Source: Candidatus Aminicenantes bacterium UBA4820
Lineage (GTDB): Bacteria; Acidobacteriota; UBA4820
Direction: 5' to 3'
Assembly: GCA_002402325.1 (NCBI GenBank)
Contig: DHFQ01000124.1
Span: forward strand, 1 to 12,383
DNA: 12,383 nt
In this document: positions 1 to 6,841 of the stretch, piece after piece
Layout of the letters: the number at the start of each line of letters is the position of its first letter
Numbering within the stretch: the stretch's first letter is position 1
Notes under the pieces: generated by a model
Seen by the model: only the letters and a program-made list of their open reading frames with translations
What the model was told of the DNA's origin: nothing
Database searches by the model: none
Made by a program: the position numbers and the translations under genes

Positions 1-12
1 TTTAAATCTTCT

Positions 13-846
13 TTAAGTTTTACCACCACTGATTGTGATTACTTCTATTGTACCGTTTACAGTCTCTATTGAAATTGTTTCTCCTCCACCGTTAATGTCT
101 CCTGATTTTTCTCTTTTGGTCCCTTCAATCTCTTTGAAATCGGTCCTTATTGAGCCATTGACATTCTCTATTGAAAGGGATACTTGAACCGATTGATTAA
201 GCTTGATTGATATTTCACCATTGACTGTTTCTATCGTTGCTCCTCTCGGCTTTTGAGATAAAATTGTTCCTCTTATCGTGCCGTTGACACTTTCAATTTT
301 GCCAATATTTTCAGTCTCAAACTCAATTGAGCCATTTACTGTTGATGCAGTCAGAAGTGATGATTCAGCTGTTTCTATGTTTCCATTCACAGTTTCAGCA
401 ATAATTTCCGCTTCTTTTACCTTTGCGGCAATAGAACCGTTGACAGAATTTAGCTCAAGTCGTGCAGACTTAGGAATTTTGATATTAAAATTGACTTCAA
501 CACTTGAACCTTTTCCGCAAAGCCATGAAAAAAAAGAAAAACTTTTCTCGCTCTTCACGTTAACCGATACACCAAAAGGCGTTGTTGAAAAGTCCACTTT
601 GACATCGTTCAAAGCATCTTTTGCATCTGAATCATTTTGGGCTTTTGAAATCTTTGTAACTTCTATCCTTACAATTTCCTTATCCCACCCCTCAATCGTA
701 ATGCCGCCGTTGACATTTTCAACTGTTAGTTTGTTGTTAGGTTTAAAGGGAAACTCTTTTTCAATATTTTCTTTAAATGTTGCACAAAATCCTGCCACAG
801 CAAAAAGAAGTGTGAAAATAATAAATCCAGATATTTTCCTTTTCAT
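13..846 (-). CDS. Secreted DUF4097-type beta-repeat (putative adhesin-like) protein
   Basis: 277 aa. Residues 1-20 are a signal peptide (MKRK, then a hydrophobic stretch) with likely cleavage near GFCA. C21 has no proper lipobox, so a lipoprotein is unlikely. The mature part is built from short beta-strand units, each carrying a V-N-G turn: eight VNG motifs at about residues 45, 135, 153, 170, 187, 208, 229 and 263, plus an ING at 251. Alternating hydrophobic residues followed by an Asn-Gly turn are typical of DUF4097/DUF4098 beta-helix domains, found in secreted or surface-exposed proteins of unclear function. A GGAGG site lies 6 nt upstream of the ATG, which supports the start. The gene is divergent from the glycosyltransferase, 118 bp away. 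I infer an envelope or periplasmic location. The family call is fairly safe and the molecular role is unknown. Confidence 0.8.
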   Translation of the reverse strand: MKRKISGFIIFTLLFAVAGFCATFKENIEKEFPFKPNNKLTVENVNGGITIEGWDKEIVRIEVTKISKAQNDSDAKDALNDVKVDFSTTPFGVSVNVKSEKSFSFFSWLCGKGSSVEVNFNIKIPKSARLELNSVNGSIAAKVKEAEIIAETVNGNIETAESSLLTASTVNGSIEFETENIGKIESVNGTIRGTILSQKPRGATIETVNGEISIKLNQSVQVSLSIENVNGSIRTDFKEIEGTKREKSGDINGGGETISIETVNGTIEVITISGGKT

Positions 847-915
847 CTTAAGCCTCCATTTAAACTTCCATTTTGAAATACGAAATTTTTGATAAAAAGT
901 TTTGCTTTGATGTCA

Positions 916-945
916 TTACCATTTATTTGAAAAAAAATGTATAAT
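916..945 (+). promoter_or_regulatory. Putative promoter for the glycosyltransferase gene
   Basis: A perfect TATAAT lies at 940-945, about 20 bp before the ATG at 965. The best -35 candidate is TTACCA at 916-921 (4 of 6 matches), with an 18-bp spacer. The predicted mRNA starts near 952 and contains the purine-rich GGGGA that serves as ribosome binding site. No convincing promoter was found for the divergent DUF4097 gene in the same 118-bp gap. Confidence 0.5.
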
Positions 946-964
946 CATTTCTGGGGAAAAATTA

Positions 965-2059
965 ATGGCTGACAAAAAACCTTCGATTTTGCACATAAAC
1001 ACGGAAAAGACCTTTAGAGGCGGAGAGATTCAAACTCTTGAAATTGCAAAAAGACTCTATAAAAGGGGCTTTCCTACCCTAATTCTCGCAAATGAAATGG
1101 GAGAGTTGATAAAAAGGGCAGAAAAGGAAAATCTTCCAACAATCGGTTTTAACCCAAAGGGCGAACTTGATCTATTCTCTGCTTTAAAAATAAGAAAAAT
1201 TGTCAAAGGAAACAAAATTGATATCGTAACCTGCCACACCTCAATGGCTTTAGGGATAGTCTATCTTTCAAAGATCAAAAAAAGCGGAGTAAAGATCGTT
1301 GGGATACGAAGGGTGTCATTCCCTCTCAAGTCAAAAAAATCTCTTTTGAAATACAAAAATGGTGATAAAATCGTAGCTGTTTCAGAGGTAATCGGTAAAT
1401 CTCTCTTTGATGAAGGAGTTCCCGCAGAAAAAATTACGGTAATTCATTCAGGCTTTGATATAAAAAAGTTTGAAAATCTTCCCGACCCTCATTTAATAAA
1501 AGAGAGGCTTGGTGTTTCAAAAAATTTTCCTGTTATTGGTGTTGTTGGCGCCCTTGCCCATCACAAGGGACACAGAACATTGATAAAAGCACTTGAGAGA
1601 GTATGGATCGTCTATCCAACCTTAATTGCAATATTCGTTGGCGAGGGTGATGCAAAAAAAGACCTTGAAAGATCTACCGCATCAAAGGCAATTCCCACCT
1701 TATTTACAGGTTTTGTTGAGAATGTTGCCCCCATTTACAGAAGTTTTGACATCTTTGTCCTCCCCTCCTCTTCTGGCGAAGGATCACCCGCTGTAATAAA
1801 AGAGGCAGCGGCTTCAGAAGTTCCTGTGGTTGCAACAAATGTTGGTGGCGTTGATGAGATTTTGAGGCATAACATTGACGCACTTTTGGTTCCACCATCT
1901 GACCCCGATAAACTTTCAAAGGCAATTCTCTTTTTGTGTGAGGATAAAGAGGCAAGGGAAGCCTTAAAAATTAATGCAAAACAAAGGGTTAAATCCTTTG
2001 ATTTTGAGTTTGTTGCTGATGCCTACGAGAAACTTTATAGCGATCTCCTCAAGCGGTAA
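965..2059 (+). CDS. GT-B glycosyltransferase, family 4 (group 1 type)
   Basis: 364 aa, a usual length for GT4 enzymes. These transfer a sugar from a nucleotide-sugar donor with retention of configuration. The N-terminal Rossmann-like half opens with the acceptor-side glycine loop (F-R-G-G-E, about residues 17-21). The inter-domain region carries HSGFD (161-165). The C-terminal donor domain starts at VGAL..HKGH (194-203). It holds the E-x7-E motif (E272 and E280, in SGEGSPAVIKEA) and the VATNVGG segment (288-295) expected for donor binding. There is no signal peptide, so it is probably cytoplasmic or membrane-associated. Donor and acceptor cannot be deduced. Lipopolysaccharide core or exopolysaccharide assembly is plausible but inferred. 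The 3' end overlaps the convergent MerR-like gene by 25 bp. Confidence 0.9.
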   Translation: MADKKPSILHINTEKTFRGGEIQTLEIAKRLYKRGFPTLILANEMGELIKRAEKENLPTIGFNPKGELDLFSALKIRKIVKGNKIDIVTCHTSMALGIVYLSKIKKSGVKIVGIRRVSFPLKSKKSLLKYKNGDKIVAVSEVIGKSLFDEGVPAEKITVIHSGFDIKKFENLPDPHLIKERLGVSKNFPVIGVVGALAHHKGHRTLIKALERVWIVYPTLIAIFVGEGDAKKDLERSTASKAIPTLFTGFVENVAPIYRSFDIFVLPSSSGEGSPAVIKEAAASEVPVVATNVGGVDEILRHNIDALLVPPSDPDKLSKAILFLCEDKEAREALKINAKQRVKSFDFEFVADAYEKLYSDLLKR

Positions 2060-2625
2060 GGTTTCTCTCTTTTCTTAAAAAAGAGATTCAAAATTTTCTT
2101 TTTAAATTCCTCTTCCGAAATTGGCTTTACAAAAACATCATAGAAATTTAACTTCTCAGCCCTGATTACAAGTTCGGGGTAAATCTCCCTTGAAATTCCA
2201 AGCATAATAGTCTCATCAACCTTGCCATAAGCTTTTACCAACTTCCCCAACTCCTTGAAATCAATCCTCTTTTGATCAAAGTCAAGAAAAATCAGTTCAA
2301 ATTTCTCCTTTGCAATTAAATATCCACACTCAAGAGGAGATTCTGTTCTATGAATCTGAAAATCTTTGCAAAATTTCTTTATTCTTTGATAGTCGCTATT
2401 TACTTTGCCAATATAAAGAAGTTTTCTTTTTCCTTTTTCAAGAAACGATGGCAAAGGCATCCTGTTTTTCTTCAAAAATTCAATCAAATCGCTATATTTT
2501 ATCCTTCTATGTCCACCAGGAGTTCTGTAGCAGGGGAGAATTCCCCTTTCAGTCCAGAGCCTTAGTGTGTATGGGCTGAAGTTCAGCAATTTGGCTATTT
2601 CAAAGGTTGAGAGAAATTCCTTCAT
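2035..2625 (-). CDS. MerR-like HTH regulator with degenerate receiver-like domain
   Basis: 196 aa. Residues 5-52 form a MerR/excisionase-type winged helix: STFEIAKLL, then SPYTLRLWTERG and the RTPGGHRRI wing, which is highly diagnostic. Residues 67-180 look like a response-regulator receiver fold: a beta strand LLYIG, then ELIFLDFD with D115 where the phospho-acceptor belongs, and FVKPIS with K167-P168 matching the conserved Lys-Pro. The acidic pair expected after the first strand is missing (GKVNSD), so phosphorylation is doubtful. The gene starts inside the bactofilin stop (ATGA overlap) without a clear ribosome binding site of its own, so it is probably made by translational coupling. I infer a DNA-binding regulator tied to the bactofilin. 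Target genes are unknown. Confidence 0.8.
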   Translation of the reverse strand: MKEFLSTFEIAKLLNFSPYTLRLWTERGILPCYRTPGGHRRIKYSDLIEFLKKNRMPLPSFLEKGKRKLLYIGKVNSDYQRIKKFCKDFQIHRTESPLECGYLIAKEKFELIFLDFDQKRIDFKELGKLVKAYGKVDETIMLGISREIYPELVIRAEKLNFYDVFVKPISEEEFKKKILNLFFKKREKPYRLRRSL

Positions 2626-2969
2626 TTCTTAATCTGACTATCAAGAGTTAGTGTGCTTCTTTCTTTTGTTGTAACCTTTCCCCCTAAAATCCCTCCATCT
2701 TCAACAAAGAGGTGCCCCGTTATCAAATCGCCGTGAATTTTTCCAAAGGCATAAACCTTTGTTGACTCCGTAGATTCAACATTTCCCTCGACAATCCCCG
2801 CTATCTCAATATTTTTGCACCTTAAGGGTCCTTTTACATATCCGCCCTTTGCAACTGTAATTTTTTCAGTCGTGGTTATCTCCCCCTCAAACCTTCCCTC
2901 GATTAAAATATCCTCCTTTGAATCAATCTTGCCTTTCAAAATTCCACTTCTATCAATCCTCGTAACCAT
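2622..2969 (-). CDS. Bactofilin (polymer-forming cytoskeletal protein)
   Basis: 115 aa from the chosen start. Bactofilins self-assemble into nucleotide-independent filaments through a right-handed beta-helix and act as scaffolds for wall enzymes, stalks or polarity factors. The sequence shows the regular hydrophobic/glycine pattern of that core (ILIEGRFEGEI, VAKGGYVKGPL, IEIAGIVEGNV, VYAFGKIHGDL) and short polar ends. I chose ATG 2969-2967 because GGAGG sits 5 nt before it and because bactofilins usually begin shortly before the first helix turn. An in-frame ATG at 2999 adds ten residues and has a weaker GAGG seven nt upstream. The stop overlaps the start of the MerR-like gene. Upstream is a 180-210 bp gap with palindromes, so it may be transcribed separately from the DUF4388 gene. 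Confidence 0.85.
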   Translation of the reverse strand: MVTRIDRSGILKGKIDSKEDILIEGRFEGEITTTEKITVAKGGYVKGPLRCKNIEIAGIVEGNVESTESTKVYAFGKIHGDLITGHLFVEDGGILGGKVTTKERSTLTLDSQIKK

Positions 2970-3030
2970 CCAATCCTCCACATTACAGTTGAACTCCATC
3001 CTTTTTCCTCACCTGGAAGGGGAAGACATT

Positions 3031-3127
3031 CTCTCCCCCTCTCAGGGGGAGAATGAGAGGGGGTTTCCTACATTTGAAATCCCTGATTTTTCCTCCCCTG
3101 AAAGAGGAGGAGATTTCCTCTCCCCCG
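3031..3127. repeat. C/T-rich palindromic intergenic island (REP-like)
   Basis: The plus strand is unusually rich in C and T for this AT-rich window. It contains nested inverted repeats. TCTCCCCC (3032-3039) pairs with GGGGGAGA (3045-3052). CCCCCTCTC (3035-3043) pairs with GAGAGGGGG (3055-3063) as a 9-bp perfect stem that excludes the first. TCCTCC (3091-3096) pairs with GGAGGA (3106-3111). AGAGGA (3103-3108) pairs with TCCTCT (3116-3121). No stem is followed by a good T-run on the minus strand, so it is not a classical terminator for the DUF4388 gene. It resembles the short palindromic intergenic repeats found in many genomes. The copy number elsewhere is unknown. Confidence 0.6.
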
Positions 3128-3179
3128 CGTAGCCTCCGTTGGTTTAATAAATTCAAGATTCAAGACCTGGCCCCATTCC

Positions 3180-4427
3180 CTAATCCCCGACTTTGGCGCT
3201 GAAGAGGCTCAAATCATCCATCAAAGTTCCATCTTTGCTTTGTGCGGCAAGGGTATATCCATCCTCTCCTGTGTTATAGATGATAGGCCTGCCCGATGCA
3301 TCTTTTAAGGCATCAAGAGGAAGGATGTTATTTTCTGAAACCTTTTCAATTTTTTCTGGAAGGTCGTTGTAAAACATCTGATAAATCCATACACCGTGCT
3401 GAACCCTTTGAAGAAGAATTCTCGTCGCAACAACATGGTGGTCTTTTATGTAGGAACTTGATGAGGAGGGGAAATAATCAAGGGGATGTATTGGAATGAG
3501 TGCCACTGAAACTATTACCCAGATTATTAGAATGTACATCCCTATCGCGCCCAATCCTCTTAAGACGCTGAATTTCTTTTTTACCTCTTCCTCTTCCGGT
3601 ATTGGTGCTACAACCTGTTTTATCAACTGTCGGTTTAAAAGTTCAAAGAGTGCCTTGCAGGTGTCAAACTCTGAAAGCCCGCTATGGTCAATCAACTCTT
3701 GAACAGTCAGTATCCCATTTATTTTTTGATAGACCATCATCTCGTTTTGAGATAATCTAACAACCCCTTCTTCTCCTTTTTTTACCTCTTTTTTGGGAAT
3801 TAACGCCCCGAAGTCGCCAAATCCGCTATAGGCATCTTCAAGGGAGGAAGATTCTTCTCTCTCATCTACGATGGGGTGTTGTGGAAGGGGAACTTTCTCA
3901 AAAACTATGTCAAAATTGGGAATTTTCTTCTCAATGAGGGGCCATTCATCAACGATTCTCACCCCTTCCATCATTATACTTTCTGTGCTCATCGGCTCAA
4001 CATTGTCTTTATCCCATTCAACTTTGTCCTGAGGTTCAAAATTGTATTCGCCCGTTTTCCATCTGAAAAGTCTGAAGATTGTCTGTTGCATCTGAATTGC
4101 AAGGGCGTTTTTTAATGTCTCCCTTTCAATAAATCCTTCAGTAACTAAAATGTGTCCCAATCTTTGAAGTGTCTTTTTTTGAATTTCAAGGGCTTTTGAT
4201 AGTTCCTCTTTGGTCAATTTTCCGCTTTTAACAAGAACATTGCCAAGTCTCTCTTCCAACCTTTTACTCAAAGAATCTGCCCCGACGATTGTCCCTTCAA
4301 GAAATGTTATTGTTACAACTTCAGTTTCGCTTGCCTTGAGTGTGAGGTAACCGGTTTTTTTCTGAAGGGAAATCAGTTGAAAAACATCAGGAACGGGGAA
4401 ATCCCCTAAAGTTCCAGTTAGAGCCAT
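3180..4427 (-). CDS. DUF4388 protein with TM segment and pseudopilin-like C-terminus
   Basis: 415 aa. The N-terminus (about 3-160) matches the DUF4388 (PatA-type) pattern: GTLGDFPVPDVFQLIS, then KKTGYLTL. Residues 55-115 contain two turns of the LG.VLV..G.L..EEL..AL..Q type, as in N-termini of type II secretion/type IV pilus ATPases (MshEN-like). Residues 215-275 form a helical domain resembling the tail of other DUF4388 proteins. A single TM helix lies at 291-315. The last 80 residues (LQRVQHGVWIYQ, DLPEKI, DASGRPIIYN, SKDG) resemble the globular end of GspG-like pseudopilins, though the TM is not at the N-terminus. An AGGAGGT site inside the upstream stop region fixes the ATG. It is the last gene of the DUF1844-TPR-DUF4388 run, 2 bp after the TPR gene. 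A role in pilus or secretion assembly, or gliding, is inferred. Confidence 0.75.
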   Translation of the reverse strand: MALTGTLGDFPVPDVFQLISLQKKTGYLTLKASETEVVTITFLEGTIVGADSLSKRLEERLGNVLVKSGKLTKEELSKALEIQKKTLQRLGHILVTEGFIERETLKNALAIQMQQTIFRLFRWKTGEYNFEPQDKVEWDKDNVEPMSTESIMMEGVRIVDEWPLIEKKIPNFDIVFEKVPLPQHPIVDEREESSSLEDAYSGFGDFGALIPKKEVKKGEEGVVRLSQNEMMVYQKINGILTVQELIDHSGLSEFDTCKALFELLNRQLIKQVVAPIPEEEEVKKKFSVLRGLGAIGMYILIIWVIVSVALIPIHPLDYFPSSSSSYIKDHHVVATRILLQRVQHGVWIYQMFYNDLPEKIEKVSENNILPLDALKDASGRPIIYNTGEDGYTLAAQSKDGTLMDDLSLFSAKVGD

Positions 4428-4429
4428 TT

Positions 4430-6388
4430 TTACCTCCTATACGCCAAAAGATTGGCAGGTTGTCTTGAAAGAGCTTTGGTAAGTCCAAACAGGAACCACA
4501 AGACAACAATAAAAATACCCGCTATAAGATTATAGGCACTCTGTGGAGTTCCACCCGCAAGATTAAATGGCATAGGATATTCATAAGACCTTGAAATAAA
4601 ACCCGATAGAAAACCACACCAGAGAATTAAGACGATGAACCCTGTTGTGAAGTGCCCCTCCCATATATGTCCGGAGCCGGGTGCCAGAATTGATAAGACC
4701 GCTCTTATTATTTTTCCCCTCTTAAAATAGGATTCAACTTCATAGTTTTTCTGCATCCTCGCCTGAGGAGATACTCCATCCTGCTTTATGTAAAGATGAA
4801 CACACTGCCCACAAAATGATTCAAATTCTAAAGAGGTTTTGCACTGATTACAAAATGGTCTACCACACTTGAGACAAACCCTCGCAAACTTCTCCCTTTT
4901 CCGTGTAATCACAATAAACAATGAAATTAAAAACAGGACAATAGTTCCAATAGTGAATGCAGGTCTAAAAAAGGCACCGGTTTTTGATTTCGTGGGTTTT
5001 AAAGGACCTTGAAGGCTTTTGTTAAAATGGGTGAACTGTTCATAAGCAACATTTCTCGTGGTTTCAAGAGATGGATAGTAGGGAATTGGTATGTTCTCAC
5101 CGCTTAAAGATTCGCTGAATTTTTGATACAACGCAGGGTCTAAAGATCTGCTTTTTTCCTGATCTTCCTTCGCCCCATCAAAATCAAACTGCTGATTTTT
5201 CCCGAGTGATCTATTTAAATAGGCAACCGCCATATTTGGTTTTATCTCTATTGCCTTGCTCCATTCAGCAATTGCCTCCGCAACTCTGTTCTCGTAGTAG
5301 TATAGACATCCGAGATTGTTTAGAACATAAGGGTCGTTTGAATTTCTCTCTAAGATTGATTTGTAGAGATTTTCAGCCTTCACATACCCTCCGTAAAGAA
5401 GATATCTGTTTGCAAGAACGAAGGTGTAGGTATCAGATAGCGGGTCAGAAGGGTCAAGGTGGTTTGCAAGGATCATATCTGGACCAATGTCAATTCTGTT
5501 TGAGTAACACCTTACATTTGAGTAGTGCGGTGGATAGAAGGCAAGAAATAGTTCGTGCTGCATTGAAACAGAAACAACTCCGGAAATTACAAGAATGGCA
5601 AGCGAAATTGTTATCATAACCTTTTCTGCCACTCTTGAATAGACCATAAACAGGGCACACCAGAAAACACACCACCAGAATCCCGATAAAAGAATGATTG
5701 ATGGCAAAAATAGAAACGCCCATCCTGCAACCTTTTTGATCTTGTCGTCCTCCACTTGAAGGTTTTCCTCAACATCGTGCCTTAAAAGTGAGTTATATCT
5801 TATAAAAAGTATTATTGAAAGAATTCCGACAAGAAGATAGCCAAAGGTTCTGAACCAGAGTGCAAGGTTTGCAATGGCGACATACCTTGTCTCGTAATTT
5901 GTAAAAGAATAGAGCCATCCCGCAAAAGATTGAAAGAAGTATTCGGGAGAGAAGACTCCCTTATTTTCAAGTGAAACAGTGGCAAGCGCCTGTTGAATCG
6001 CAGGATTTTTCTGATCAAATGTAAGCCCATAGTTTAAATATCTCTGGAATCCCTCCATATCATTTTTATCTTTTGCCTGTATTGCCATAGTAAGAAAGAG
6101 TTCCGCTATATCGGGTGAAGGATTTATTCCTCTTTTCAAACACTCCCCATACAAATCTTGAACAATCGAACTCTGTTCAGAAGGGTTCTGGCTCTCCATA
6201 ATTTTTAAAATATAAAGCTTTATTGTCTCCTCAGCATTTTCACTACTTCCCTCAACTGTTGTGGGTGGAAGAAGTTTTCTTATTTCATTGGGGTTTAAAA
6301 CAATTGTGCTTTGACCTTCTTTGTCTTGAGAGAAGTTATTCATATAAAAAACAAGAATTATAACTAAGCACAAAACAATTTTTTTCAT
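4430..6388 (-). CDS. Multi-pass membrane TPR protein with C-terminal zinc ribbon
   Basis: 652 aa. It has a signal peptide or first TM at 3-18, then a helical soluble stretch to about 165. TM helices follow near 178-197, 221-250 (probably two) and 257-279. Residues 318-420 hold TPR-like helices (LYGGYVKAENLYKSIL; PYVLNNLGCLYYYENRVAEA; AVAYLNRSLG). Another TM lies at 476-496. Next comes a six-cysteine zinc-binding patch: C505, C508, C513, C516, C526 and C529. Then a hydrophobic tail, with SILAPGSGHIWEGH (567-580) resembling TM2/DUF5683-type membrane turns, and two more TM helices (577-598, 620-640). TPRs normally bind protein partners; the metal site probably faces the cytoplasm. The start overlaps the DUF1844 stop (ATGA), and AGGGAAG upstream serves as ribosome binding site. 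Function is unknown. Confidence 0.75.
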   Translation of the reverse strand: MKKIVLCLVIILVFYMNNFSQDKEGQSTIVLNPNEIRKLLPPTTVEGSSENAEETIKLYILKIMESQNPSEQSSIVQDLYGECLKRGINPSPDIAELFLTMAIQAKDKNDMEGFQRYLNYGLTFDQKNPAIQQALATVSLENKGVFSPEYFFQSFAGWLYSFTNYETRYVAIANLALWFRTFGYLLVGILSIILFIRYNSLLRHDVEENLQVEDDKIKKVAGWAFLFLPSIILLSGFWWCVFWCALFMVYSRVAEKVMITISLAILVISGVVSVSMQHELFLAFYPPHYSNVRCYSNRIDIGPDMILANHLDPSDPLSDTYTFVLANRYLLYGGYVKAENLYKSILERNSNDPYVLNNLGCLYYYENRVAEAIAEWSKAIEIKPNMAVAYLNRSLGKNQQFDFDGAKEDQEKSRSLDPALYQKFSESLSGENIPIPYYPSLETTRNVAYEQFTHFNKSLQGPLKPTKSKTGAFFRPAFTIGTIVLFLISLFIVITRKREKFARVCLKCGRPFCNQCKTSLEFESFCGQCVHLYIKQDGVSPQARMQKNYEVESYFKRGKIIRAVLSILAPGSGHIWEGHFTTGFIVLILWCGFLSGFISRSYEYPMPFNLAGGTPQSAYNLIAGIFIVVLWFLFGLTKALSRQPANLLAYRR

Positions 6389-6789
6389 TTTCTTCCCTGC
6401 CTTGCTTCGATAAAAAGCATTTTTAATTGATAAAGGCTCTCCTTCAATGTCTTTGTTTCATCAGGTGAAAGATTGCCTCTGGTCTTTTTCTCTATGGTTT
6501 CAAGCCACTCAATCATCGCTCCCCCTGCTTCAAGATTCACTTCGCTTTTTCCGCCAAAAGGATTTTTTAACTGCCCTAACGCTGCAAGTGCGTTTTGTAC
6601 TATGAACATAATAAGTTCAAGGAAAGACTCATCAGTCTTTGGTTCATCAACCTTTTCTTTTTTTTCATCTTTTTTTGGTGGAACAATCTCTTCCCTTTTT
6701 TCCTCTTCATCAGAGAAGTTTATCCTTGTTCCATCTTTTGAAAAGTGCCTTTTGTCAACAACCTTTATAACTTTCTCTTTTTCGTCCAC
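6385..6789 (-). CDS. DUF1844 family protein
   Basis: 134 aa, GTG start at 6789-6787 with GGAGG 6 nt upstream. Residues 1-53 are highly charged and probably disordered (runs of E, K and D). Residues 55-130 match DUF1844: F-L-E-L-I-M-F-I-V-Q-N-A-L-A-A-L-G, then KNPFGGKSEVNLEAG, IEWLETIEKKTRGNLSPDE and a helical end with YQLKMLF. This small helical domain occurs in Acidobacteriota, deltaproteobacterial and related genomes and has no established function. The 4-bp overlap with the TPR gene implies translational coupling, so a shared job with the TPR and DUF4388 proteins is likely. Confidence 0.8.
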   Translation of the reverse strand: MDEKEKVIKVVDKRHFSKDGTRINFSDEEEKREEIVPPKKDEKKEKVDEPKTDESFLELIMFIVQNALAALGQLKNPFGGKSEVNLEAGGAMIEWLETIEKKTRGNLSPDETKTLKESLYQLKMLFIEARQGRK

Positions 6790-6807
6790 TTAAAGCCTCC
6801 ACTTAAA

Positions 6808-6835
6808 ATTATCCTTCAATTTGGTAAAAAATCAA
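6808..6835 (-). promoter_or_regulatory. Putative promoter for the DUF1844-TPR-DUF4388 operon
   Basis: On the minus strand TTGATT (6835-6830) and GATAAT (6813-6808) are separated by 16 bp, with 4/6 and 5/6 matches to the sigma-70-type consensus. The predicted start is about 15 nt before the ribosome binding site and GTG. It lies in the 52-bp gap after the ABC transporter stop, where no terminator hairpin is visible. Read-through from the upstream genes may therefore add to its output. Confidence 0.5.
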
Positions 6836-6841
6836 GTCTTT

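Noticed and set aside
278..892. 204-codon plus-strand open frame opposite the DUF4097 gene
   Set aside because: Shadow frame; the minus-strand gene has a signal peptide, ribosome binding site and repeat pattern, and this one has none.
3000..3179. Rho-independent terminator for the DUF4388 operon
   Set aside because: The hairpins exist but none is followed by a T-run on the minus strand.
5206..5619. 137-codon plus-strand open frame inside the TPR gene
   Set aside because: Antisense shadow with low-complexity composition and no ribosome binding site; the minus-strand TPR and TM pattern is convincing.
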